Shown here one piece after another: positions 17,426 through 24,974 of a stretch of DNA of 64,000 bases. The position numbers were made by a program, and so were the translations under genes. Source of the DNA: DASSUW01 sp963835525 (lineage in GTDB: Bacteria > Actinomycetota > Thermoleophilia > Solirubrobacterales > Solirubrobacteraceae). Under the pieces are notes generated by a model, which did not search any database, had not been told where the DNA came from, and saw only the letters and a program-made list of their open reading frames with translations. Every line of letters starts with the position of its first letter. The stretch's first letter is position 1. The DNA lies in the NCBI GenBank assembly GCA_963835525.1, contig CAWIFM010000002.1:1-64000 (forward strand), written 5' to 3'.

Positions 17426-19435
17426 TCAGGCCCGCCGGCGGCCGCTGCGCGGTCGCGGGGGCGGCGCCGCGGGCATGCGCACGCCCTCGGAGCGGTCGGG
17501 AACCTCGGGCGGCATGTGGCCGAGCAGGTCCAGCAGCGCGTCGACCACCTCCGGATCGAACTGCGTCCCGGCGCACTGGCGCAGCTCCTCCGCCGCCTCG
17601 TCGGGCGACAGCGCCTGCCGGTAGGGGCGGTTGGTGATCATCGCGTGGTAGGCGTCGCAGGCGAGGATGATCCGCGAGCCGATGGGGATCAGCCGTCCCT
17701 TCAGGCCGTCCGGGTAGCCGCTGCCGTCCCAGTGCTCGTGCTCGTGGCGCACCACGGGAGCGATGACGGTCAGGTCCGGGATCCGCAGCAGGATGCGCTC
17801 GCCCGCCACCGGGTGCTCGGCCATCAGCGCCCACTCCTCGGGGTTCAGCGGGCCCGGCTTGTGCAGGATCTCGTTCGGCACCGCCAGCTTGCCGACGTCG
17901 TGCAGGAGGGCGGCATGAGCGATCCGCTCGGCCTGGTCGGCCTGGAGGCCGAGCAGCATGGCCACGCCGCGCGACAGGTGCACGACCTCCTCGGAGTGCT
18001 CGTGCGTGTAGTTGTCGCGCTCCTCGATCGCCGCCGCCAGCGCCTGCACGGCGGCCGGTGAGCCGCGCTGGGCCTGGAGCAGGGCCAGCTCGCGCTCGAC
18101 GTCGGGGTTGGCGACGGCCACGCGGCCCTTGCCCGTGCGCTTGGCCAGCAGCAGAGCGCGGTCGGCGTGCTCGAGCAGGGCGGTGGCCTCGAGCGGCTCG
18201 TGCCACTGGGCGACGCCGAGCGAGCAGCCGCCCACCATCGAGGCCGCCATGGCGTCGCGGACGCGCTCGGCGACGGCGCGCGCGGTCGCCTCGTCGCTGC
18301 CGGGCAGCAGCAGCACGAACTCGTCGCCGCCGTAGCGGGCCACCAGGTCGTACGGGCGCAGCTCGGCCTGGAGCAGGCTCGCGACCCGGCGCAGCAGCTC
18401 GTCGCCGGCCTGGTGGCCGCGCACGTCGTTGATCTGCTTGAAGTCGTCGAGGTCGATGATCACGAAGCTCAGCGGCGTGCCGTCGCGGCGGGCGCGGGCG
18501 ATCTCCTCGCGCACGCGCACCTGCATGGCGCCGTGGTTGAGCAGGCCGGTCAGCGCGTCGGTCCGCGCCGCCTGCTGCACCTGGTGGTAGGTCTCGGCGT
18601 TGTGGCAGGCGACGGTGGCGAGGTCGGCGATCGCCTCGAGCGTGCGGCGGTCGTCCTCCTCGACCCGGCGCATCGTGGTCCAGCCGACCGACAGCGCGCC
18701 CTTGAGCTCGTCGTTCCACACCATCGGGACGGAGACCGCGGTGCGGAAGCCGCGCAGCGAGGGCTGCGAGCCGGTCGTGTCGTTGCGGTAGTCGTTGGTC
18801 ACGAAGGTGCGGCCGGTGAGCAGGGCCTGGCCGGCCGCGCCCTCGCCGGGCTCGAGCCGGATGCCGTGCCACTCGGGCGCCACGTTGTGCCCGGCGGTGG
18901 CGACGCCGCCCTCGCGCGCGTTGCCGAGATAGACCCCGCTCAGGTCGGCGCCGACCGCGAGCGCGGCCTCGCGCGCCAGCGTGCGCAGCACCTCGTGCAG
19001 CTCGAGCGACTGGTTGAGCGCCCGCGCGGCCCGCACCAGCGCGCGATCCTGAGCGGCGCGCGCCGTCCGCCGGTGGACCGCCTCCAGCCGCGACAGGCCG
19101 GCGGCGGCGACGCTGACGAGCGTCTCGGCGCCGGCGATCTCCTCGGCCGTGAAGGTGCGCGGCGCGTGCATCAGGGCGATGGCGACGCGCCGCACCTCGT
19201 CGTCGTGGGTGACGGGCACGAACAGGGCGGAGGCGACGTCGAAGGCATCCACCAGCTCGCGCCGGATCTCGTCCGACCCGCGCGCGTCGGGCACGTGCAG
19301 CGTCTCGCCGGTGGCGACCACGCGCGCGACGCCCGACGGGCTGCCGGCGAGCACGATGTCGTAGTCCGGGAGCCCGGGGGCGGAGACCGTGGTCTGGCCG
19401 CTCGCACGGTCCTGCGCGATCTCGAGCAGGTGCAC
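17426..19435 (-). CDS. GAF-GAF-GGDEF-HD-GYP protein (c-di-GMP synthesis and breakdown)
   Basis: Cytoplasmic signalling enzyme of at least 669 aa. Two GAF-like sensor domains (about 1-130 and 135-285) precede a diguanylate cyclase domain with an intact YGGDEF active site and a product-inhibition RPYD I-site exactly five residues before it. A C-terminal HD-GYP phosphodiesterase follows (LLHDVGKLAVP, then HWDGSGYPDGLKG). Both catalytic halves look intact. Coding-like sequence (AAQLGGELIAALHEAL) continues upstream of GTG 19435 in the same frame to about 19560 without a start codon, so the true N-terminus is probably longer, perhaps behind a frameshift. Confidence 0.9.
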   Translation of the reverse strand: MHLLEIAQDRASGQTTVSAPGLPDYDIVLAGSPSGVARVVATGETLHVPDARGSDEIRRELVDAFDVASALFVPVTHDDEVRRVAIALMHAPRTFTAEEIAGAETLVSVAAAGLSRLEAVHRRTARAAQDRALVRAARALNQSLELHEVLRTLAREAALAVGADLSGVYLGNAREGGVATAGHNVAPEWHGIRLEPGEGAAGQALLTGRTFVTNDYRNDTTGSQPSLRGFRTAVSVPMVWNDELKGALSVGWTTMRRVEEDDRRTLEAIADLATVACHNAETYHQVQQAARTDALTGLLNHGAMQVRVREEIARARRDGTPLSFVIIDLDDFKQINDVRGHQAGDELLRRVASLLQAELRPYDLVARYGGDEFVLLLPGSDEATARAVAERVRDAMAASMVGGCSLGVAQWHEPLEATALLEHADRALLLAKRTGKGRVAVANPDVERELALLQAQRGSPAAVQALAAAIEERDNYTHEHSEEVVHLSRGVAMLLGLQADQAERIAHAALLHDVGKLAVPNEILHKPGPLNPEEWALMAEHPVAGERILLRIPDLTVIAPVVRHEHEHWDGSGYPDGLKGRLIPIGSRIILACDAYHAMITNRPYRQALSPDEAAEELRQCAGTQFDPEVVDALLDLLGHMPPEVPDRSEGVRMPAAPPPRPRSGRRRA

Positions 19436-19644
19436 CTGGTCGGCCGCCAGAGCCTCGTGCAGCGCAGCGATCAGCTCGCCGCCCAGCTGGGCGGCGGTAT
19501 GCGCCTGCGCCGCGGCGTGGGCGACGCGGTCGAGCGGGGTCTTGGCGCTTCCTGCGCCTCGGCTTGAAGTGGAATGAAGTACGGCCTGGCCTTCCCTACG
19601 AGAGGGGTTACCAGGGTCATCGGCCGCCTAGAGGGCCGCCTTGA

Positions 19645-20049
19645 TCAGCAGGCGCCCGGATTCTGGGCGCAGAAGTCCTCGAACTGCTCCGCCTCGGAGT
19701 CCGCCGGCGGCGGCGTGTCGTTCGTCGGGCTGTCGGCTTCGGCGTCCGGAGCGGCGGTTCCGCCGCCACTGGTGTCGGGCGTCGTGGCGCCCGTGTCGCC
19801 GGTGGCCCCGCTGTCCTCGGGCGTCGTCGTGTCGTCCGTCGAGCCCTCGTCGGTCGAGGAATCCTCGTCGGCCGCAGCGGCGTCCTCGTCCGCGGCCGGC
19901 GCCACGGTCGACTCCGGGAGCACGACGTCGGCAGGCGGGCCCGGCACCTCGGGCGCCAGCGACTCGTCGCTGCCGCAGCCGGCGGCGGCCAGCGCCAGCA
20001 GTCCTGCGGCGATGATCGCGGTGAGGCGCCGCCCTCGCACGGCGCTCAC
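19645..20049 (-). CDS. Acidic low-complexity lipoprotein
   Basis: Protein of 134 aa with a lipoprotein signal: AIIAAGLLALAAAGC, where the Cys would be lipidated. The remainder is rich in Asp, Glu, Thr, Ser and Pro and ends in EDFCAQNPGAC, with two cysteines that may form a disulfide. No known domain. The GTG start overlaps the stop of the upstream zinc-ribbon gene by four bases (GTGA). Longer ORF readings upstream would bury the signal peptide and are less likely. Confidence 0.68.
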   Translation of the reverse strand: MSAVRGRRLTAIIAAGLLALAAAGCGSDESLAPEVPGPPADVVLPESTVAPAADEDAAAADEDSSTDEGSTDDTTTPEDSGATGDTGATTPDTSGGGTAAPDAEADSPTNDTPPPADSEAEQFEDFCAQNPGAC

Positions 20050-20324
20050 TCCTCCACGACGCGCGGTAGCGCCGACATCCGGCGGCCGCAGGTCGGGCAG
20101 TCGTTGAGGTCGCGCTGGGCGGGCTGGTCGCACCAGTTGCAGAACCGGAGCGTCTCCACGGCCCAGGGCAGGCGGGAGCGCGAGGGAGGCAGGGGCAGCA
20201 GTTTGCCGACGATCTCGAGCTCCTCGCCGGTCTCGCGGTCGCGGTACACGCGCCCGGGCTCGGCCGGCAGGAGCACCTCGCGGCCGGACGACGGGGCACG
20301 CAGCCGGTACGTCTCTCCTGGCAT
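20046..20324 (-). CDS. Small zinc-ribbon protein
   Basis: Protein of 92 aa with a four-cysteine zinc ribbon near its C-terminus (CNWC, then CPTCG after nine residues). The N-terminal part (RLRAPSSGREVLLPAEPGR) looks like a small beta domain. Function unknown. It is coupled to the downstream lipoprotein gene and diverges from the glycosyltransferase at 20379, leaving a 54-bp shared promoter gap. Confidence 0.65.
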   Translation of the reverse strand: MPGETYRLRAPSSGREVLLPAEPGRVYRDRETGEELEIVGKLLPLPPSRSRLPWAVETLRFCNWCDQPAQRDLNDCPTCGRRMSALPRVVEE

Positions 20325-20378
20325 CGCGCCGCAGCGTAGCAGCGGCCCGGGACGGCGAGCCTCGTAGAGTGGCGGGCC

Positions 20379-21905
20379 GTGCGCGTGCTGATCTTCCACG
20401 GGTACCTGCTGTCGGGAACCGGCTCCAACGTCTACAACGCGGCGCTGGCCGAGGCGCTGGTACGCGGCGGGCACGAGGTCCACCTGCTCTGCCAGGACCG
20501 CGACCCGCTGGCGCTGGAATGGGTCGACGCGGCGGGCGACTGGGACTCCGGCGCGCTGGAGGTCCAGACCCGCCGCGAGCTGCCGCGGGCGACCGTCTAT
20601 CGCCCGGACATCGGCGGTTTGCTGCCGCTCTACGTCGCCGATCGCTACGAGGGCATCGAGGCGCGGCCGTTCGAGGAGCTGTCGCCGCAGGAGGTCGACC
20701 GCTACGTCGGCGCCAACGTGGCCGCGGTCCGCGAGGTCGCCGAGCGCGTGCGGCCCGACGTGGCGCTCGCCAACCACCTCGTGATGGGACCGGTCGTCCT
20801 GGCTCGCGCCCTCGACGACGCGCCGTACGCGGTGAAGATCCACGGCAGCGCGCTCGAGTACACGGTCAAGCCGCACCCGCGCTTCAAGCCCTACGCGCAG
20901 GAGGGCCTGGCGCGCGCGGGCGGGATCCTCGTGGGCTCGTACCACACCGGGGCGAGCCTGTGGACCGAGATGGACGACCCCACGGTCGAGGAACGCACCC
21001 GGCTGGGCCCGCCCGGGGTCGACGTGGAGCGGTTCACCCCGCGCGAGCCGGACGAGGCGCGGGCGGGGCTCGCGCGCCTGCGCGCGCACCTGGACACGCT
21101 CGAGCACGACCCCGCCGACGAGTCGTCCTTCGCGCGCTCGCCCGGCGAGGCGGCGGCCGCCCTGGCCACCGTCGGGCCAGAGGATCGGCTCGTGGTCTTC
21201 GTCGGCAAGCTGATCGCCTCCAAGGGCGTGGAGCTGCTGCTCGCCGCCTGGCCGCTGGTCCTCGCCCGCGAGCCGCGCGCGCGGCTGCTGATCGTCGGCT
21301 TCGGGGCCTTCCGGGCCGGGCTCGAGCAGCTTGCCGCGCACCTGGCGGCCGGCGAGCTCGACGCGGCGCGGGCCCTGCGCAGCGAGCACGGCGCCGAGCT
21401 GCCGCACCTGGCCGCCTTCCTCGACGCGCTGGAGGATCCGGACGGCTACCGCGCGGCGGCCCGCGGCATGACGGACCGGATCGCCTGGGCGGGCCGGCTC
21501 GACCACTCCGAGCTGCCCGACGTGCTGCCGGTGGCGGAGGCGATGGCGGTGCCGAGCACCTTCCCGGAGGCGTTCGGCATGGTCGCCGCCGAGGCCGCGG
21601 CCTGCGGCGCACTTCCGGTGGTGGCTGCGCACTCGGGGCTCGCCGAGGTCGCCCGCACGCTCGGCGCCGCCGCTCCGGAGGCCGCGCGCGGCTGGCTCAC
21701 CTTCGAGGTCGGCCCCGGCGCCGTGCGCGAGCTGGCCGGCGACCTCTCCGCCTGGCTGGAGGCGCCGGAGGACCTGCGCACCGCCACCCGCGAGGCGATC
21801 GTGGCCGCGACGCGCGAGTCCTACTCCTGGGACGGCGTCGCCCGCTCGGTCATCTCGGCCGCCCGCGGCGAGCTGGACGGGCTGCCGCGGCCTGCCGCCA
21901 GCTAA
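20379..21905 (+). CDS. Glycosyltransferase family 4
   Basis: GT-B glycosyltransferase of 508 aa. The N-terminal acceptor domain starts VRVLIFHGYLLSGTGSNVYN with the glycine-rich loop of GT4 enzymes. The donor domain includes LVVFVGKLIASKGVELLLAA and the nucleotide-sugar-binding PSTFPEAFGMVAAEAAACG. An insertion rich in charged residues lies between the two. It probably adds a sugar to a lipid or small-molecule acceptor in the cytoplasm. GTG start; alone on its strand here, so its pathway is unclear. Confidence 0.88.
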   Translation: MRVLIFHGYLLSGTGSNVYNAALAEALVRGGHEVHLLCQDRDPLALEWVDAAGDWDSGALEVQTRRELPRATVYRPDIGGLLPLYVADRYEGIEARPFEELSPQEVDRYVGANVAAVREVAERVRPDVALANHLVMGPVVLARALDDAPYAVKIHGSALEYTVKPHPRFKPYAQEGLARAGGILVGSYHTGASLWTEMDDPTVEERTRLGPPGVDVERFTPREPDEARAGLARLRAHLDTLEHDPADESSFARSPGEAAAALATVGPEDRLVVFVGKLIASKGVELLLAAWPLVLAREPRARLLIVGFGAFRAGLEQLAAHLAAGELDAARALRSEHGAELPHLAAFLDALEDPDGYRAAARGMTDRIAWAGRLDHSELPDVLPVAEAMAVPSTFPEAFGMVAAEAAACGALPVVAAHSGLAEVARTLGAAAPEAARGWLTFEVGPGAVRELAGDLSAWLEAPEDLRTATREAIVAATRESYSWDGVARSVISAARGELDGLPRPAAS

Positions 21906-21926
21906 GTCATTAGGATTGCGCCCTTC

Positions 21927-22655
21927 ATGAGGAGAGCGTTGTTGCTGGCGGGGATCGTTGCGGCTTCGGCTGTCCTTGGAGGCTGCAATCTCGCCGACTC
22001 CGGGACCAACACGGTCAACGGCAAGGAGCAGTTCGTGGCCAAGTGCGCGTCGTGCCACGTGCTCGAGCGCGCCGGCGCCACCGGCGTCGTGGGACCCAAC
22101 CTCGACGAGGCGTTCCAGCGCGCCCGCAAGGACGGCTTCGGCGAGAGCACGTTCGAGGGCCTCGTCCACGCCCAGATCCTGCACCCGGCCATCAACCCGC
22201 AGATCGACCCCGTGAGCAAGCGCGAGGCCAGCATGCCCGCCGGGCTCGTGAAGGGCGAGGACGCCGAGGACGTCGCGGCCTACGTGGCCTCCGCGGCCGG
22301 CAAGCCCGGCGAGGACACCGGCGCGCTGGCCGAGGTCGGCGGCGGCCCGGAGGGCACCGCCGAGGCCGAGAACGGCGTGCTGGAGATCCCCGCGGCCCCG
22401 TCAGGCGCGCTCTACTACGTGTTCGCCGACGCGACGGCGCCGGCCGGGCAGATCAAGCTCGAGTCGCCGAACGAGGCGTCGGTCGACCACAACATCGCCG
22501 TCGAGGGCAACGGCGTCAACGAGGAGGGCCCGGTCGTCAACAACGGCGGGGTCTCGGAGGTCGACGTCGACCTCGAGCCCGGGGACTACACCTTCTACTG
22601 CTCGGTCGAGGGCCACCGCGAGGGCGGCATGGAGGGCCAGCTCACGGTGGAGTGA
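21927..22655 (+). CDS. Lipoprotein with cytochrome c and cupredoxin domains
   Basis: Membrane-anchored electron carrier of 242 aa. The lipobox LGGC is at the end of the signal peptide. A class I cytochrome c follows (CASCH haem site, an AGLV...MPAG loop with a likely axial Met). After a short linker comes a plastocyanin-like domain with Cu ligands His (DHNIAVEG), Cys (FYCSVEGH), His and a downstream Met (GGMEGQL). It lies just ahead of, and convergent with, the A2-type oxidase operon and overlaps ctaG by 14 bp. It is a good candidate electron donor for that oxidase. A cytochrome-cupredoxin fusion is uncommon. Confidence 0.83.
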   Translation: MRRALLLAGIVAASAVLGGCNLADSGTNTVNGKEQFVAKCASCHVLERAGATGVVGPNLDEAFQRARKDGFGESTFEGLVHAQILHPAINPQIDPVSKREASMPAGLVKGEDAEDVAAYVASAAGKPGEDTGALAEVGGGPEGTAEAENGVLEIPAAPSGALYYVFADATAPAGQIKLESPNEASVDHNIAVEGNGVNEEGPVVNNGGVSEVDVDLEPGDYTFYCSVEGHREGGMEGQLTVE

Positions 22656-23445
22656 GCAGGGCCTCGCGCTCGCGGCGCTCCTCGCGGTCGGCGTCCTGCG
22701 CCGCGCGGTAGAAGAAGAAGCACAGGGCGAAGACCATGATCAGGAGGTCGACGGAGACCATCATGGCCCCCGCCGTCTGCTGGTCGGCGAGCGCGCTGAA
22801 CCCGTGCCCGCGGTCGCCCTCCGAGTACACGCCGGTGTAGATCGGCACGCGGATGAGCACGAAGCTCATGCCGAGCAGCATCCCGGCCATGCGCGCGCCG
22901 ATCATGTACGGCACCTTCCACAGCTCCCCGCGCAGCCGGCGCCGCTTGGGCTCGACCGCCGACCACCACACGAGCACGCCGATCGCCACGAAGCTCATGT
23001 GCTGCAGCGCGTGGACGAGCGGGTACCTCACCGCCGCCTCGAAGAAGATGGAGAAGTGCCAGCCGAAGAGGACGAGCACGAAGACGGGCACCGCCACCAA
23101 GGGCCGCTTGAGGACGTCGAACCAACGCCGCAGCGGAGAGCGCGCGAGCGGCACCAGGACGTCGCGGGGGAGATAGAAGCCGAGCACCGGGTTGCGCACG
23201 CCCACCAGCAGCAGCGGCGCGGCGAGGTCGGCGATCAGCAGGTGCTGGGCCATGTGGGCCGACAGCAGGTCCTCCGACAGCGGGTGGATGGGCGAGAAGA
23301 ACCCGATGACCCAGAGCGCGATGCCGGCGTGCCAGAGGGCGATCTGCGAGCGCGGGACCGCGACACCGCGGGCGTGCAGCACCCGCAGCGCGCGCAGGTA
23401 CAGCGCCTCGGCGGTCGCCACCAGGACCAGCGCGCCTACATCCAT
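22642..23445 (-). CDS. ctaG: Cytochrome c oxidase assembly protein CtaG
   Basis: Membrane protein of 267 aa with about seven hydrophobic segments, matching the caa3-type assembly factor family. HMAQHLLIADLAAPLLLVG is the conserved His-containing signature, and HALQHMSFVAIGVLVWW a second. It is thought to help load copper into the oxidase. It is last in the oxidase operon, seven bases after the 35-residue membrane protein gene, and its 3' end overlaps the convergent cytochrome c-cupredoxin gene. Confidence 0.9.
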   Translation of the reverse strand: MDVGALVLVATAEALYLRALRVLHARGVAVPRSQIALWHAGIALWVIGFFSPIHPLSEDLLSAHMAQHLLIADLAAPLLLVGVRNPVLGFYLPRDVLVPLARSPLRRWFDVLKRPLVAVPVFVLVLFGWHFSIFFEAAVRYPLVHALQHMSFVAIGVLVWWSAVEPKRRRLRGELWKVPYMIGARMAGMLLGMSFVLIRVPIYTGVYSEGDRGHGFSALADQQTAGAMMVSVDLLIMVFALCFFFYRAAQDADREERREREALLTPP

Positions 23446-23452
23446 GGGCCTA

Positions 23453-23560
23453 TTACAGCGCGCGGATGAGGAGCGTCAGGCCGATCACGACGGCCGCCGC
23501 CGCGAGCACGTACAGCAGCACCTTGAAGGCGTCGCCCTCTCGGCGCAGCGGGTCGATCAC
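23453..23560 (-). CDS. Single-helix 35-residue membrane protein in the oxidase operon
   Basis: A very short gene: GTG start, protein beginning MIDPLRREGDAFK and then one strongly hydrophobic helix (LLYVLAAAAVVIGLTLLI) ending RAL. It overlaps the coxIII stop by four bases (GTGA) and is followed seven bases later by ctaG, so it is firmly inside the operon. The charged cytoplasmic head and single helix fit a small oxidase subunit or assembly peptide. No family recognised. Confidence 0.72.
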   Translation of the reverse strand: MIDPLRREGDAFKVLLYVLAAAAVVIGLTLLIRAL

Positions 23561-24153
23561 AGGATGTAGACCGTCGTGTACACGATGATCCACATGATGT
23601 CGACGAAGTGCCAGTAGATCCCCGGCACCTCGACGCCGTGGTGCGCGGCCGCCGAGAAGTGGCCGCGGAACGCCCGGATGGTGACCATCGCCAGCAGCGT
23701 CAGGCCGATGAAGACGTGCGCGCCGTGCAGGCCCGTGAGCCCGTAGAAGATCGTCCCCTGCGCGTGGTCCTGCGGCGCGAAGCCGATGTGCACGTACTCG
23801 TTGATCTGCACGAACAGGAAGGTCGCGCCCAGCAGGAACGTGGTGACCATGCCGGTCTTCAGCGCCCAGCGGTTGTCGGTCTTCACGCCCTCGAGCGCCC
23901 AGTGCATCGTGAACGAGGACGAGACCAGCACCGCGGTGTTCACGCCGGCGATCAGCTTCGGGAGCTCGGTCCCCTCGGCCGGCCAGTCGGCGCCGCCCAC
24001 GACCCGGATGAAGAAGTAGGCCGTGAAGAAGGCCCCGAAGACCATGATCTCGCTGATGATGAAAAGCAGCATCCCCAGCGTCCGCGAGTCGACGCGCGAG
24101 GAGCGGTGGGCCTCGGGCGGCCCGTGATGGTGCTCGACGGCGTGCGCCTCCAT
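23557..24153 (-). CDS. ctaE: Cytochrome c oxidase subunit III
   Basis: Membrane subunit of 198 aa with five predicted helices, the short form typical of actinobacterial oxidases. Conserved features are LGMLLFIISEIMVFGAFF, the glutamate-containing FVQINEYVHIGF, GLHGAHVFIGL and the C-terminal IYWHFVDIMWIIVYTTVYIL. Start ATG 24153 follows the Usp-like gene by TGATG overlap; the longer frame upstream is not coding-like. It stabilises the catalytic core of the neighbouring subunit I. Confidence 0.93.
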   Translation of the reverse strand: MEAHAVEHHHGPPEAHRSSRVDSRTLGMLLFIISEIMVFGAFFTAYFFIRVVGGADWPAEGTELPKLIAGVNTAVLVSSSFTMHWALEGVKTDNRWALKTGMVTTFLLGATFLFVQINEYVHIGFAPQDHAQGTIFYGLTGLHGAHVFIGLTLLAMVTIRAFRGHFSAAAHHGVEVPGIYWHFVDIMWIIVYTTVYIL

Positions 24154-24974
24154 CAGGCCTCCGCGCCCACCGGCGAGGACTCGATGTGGTCGACCGGCTT
24201 GTTGGTGGCCGTCTGGACGCGCTCGACGAGCTTGTCGGCCACCCACTTCGACTGGTCGGCGGGCAGCGTCGAGATCACGATCTCGGAGATGTGGAAGTAC
24301 TGGACGGCGTTCATGATCGCCGTGTACGGGTCCGGGTCGCCGATCATGCCCGCGGCCACGATCCCGCCCTCGTCGAGCGAGGCCAGCAGCTGCTCGAGCC
24401 GCTCACGCGCCTGGGCGACGGCGCCGCCGTGCACGTGCTCCTGCGGCACCACGGCGATGAAGCGCCTCGGGCCCTCGGCGGCCAGCTCCTTGAGCCGCTG
24501 CGACAGCTCGTCCGACGACACGGTGACGTTGGCGACCACGAGCGTCACGCCGAAGGGCAGGCCCTCGGCGGCGAGGTCGACCACCACGTGCTCGACCGGC
24601 AGGCCGGTGTCCTGGCGCAGCTTCTCGGGCAGGTCGCGCCGCAGCCAGCCGGAGCTCGCCGCCGGCAGCGTGGAGACGATCACCTCGTCGATCCGCTCCG
24701 AGGCGATGGCGTCGACGGCCGCGTTGTAGGGATCCGGGTCGCCGACCTCGCCGCTCGAGCGGATCCCGTTGTCGCGCATCCACTCGCGCGCAAGGTCCAC
24801 GCGCACCTGGGCGCTGTCGCGCACCACGTCGTCGTAGACCACGTTGCCGTGGCGGGGGCGGGCCTGCGGGACGACGACGTGGAAGGTGACGTCATCGCCC
24901 TTGCGGGCCAGGATGGCGTCCAGCAGCTTCTCGCCCGCGATCGTCTCGTTGGCGAGGACCAGGATCTTCGTCAC
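24153..24974 (-). CDS. Tandem universal-stress-protein-like (Usp) protein
   Basis: Protein of 273 aa consisting of two similar alpha/beta halves. Each half has a parallel-sheet start (ILVLANETIAG; RRFIAVVPQEHVHG), an aligned GDPDPYNA/GDPDPYTA loop and a strand EVIVSTLP/EIVISTLP followed by S-x-W. These match a Usp-like nucleotide-binding fold related to the tails of some amino-acid permeases. It is wedged between coxI and coxIII with ATGA and TGATG overlaps, so it is made together with the oxidase. Its role there is unknown. Confidence 0.78.
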   Translation of the reverse strand: MTKILVLANETIAGEKLLDAILARKGDDVTFHVVVPQARPRHGNVVYDDVVRDSAQVRVDLAREWMRDNGIRSSGEVGDPDPYNAAVDAIASERIDEVIVSTLPAASSGWLRRDLPEKLRQDTGLPVEHVVVDLAAEGLPFGVTLVVANVTVSSDELSQRLKELAAEGPRRFIAVVPQEHVHGGAVAQARERLEQLLASLDEGGIVAAGMIGDPDPYTAIMNAVQYFHISEIVISTLPADQSKWVADKLVERVQTATNKPVDHIESSPVGAEA

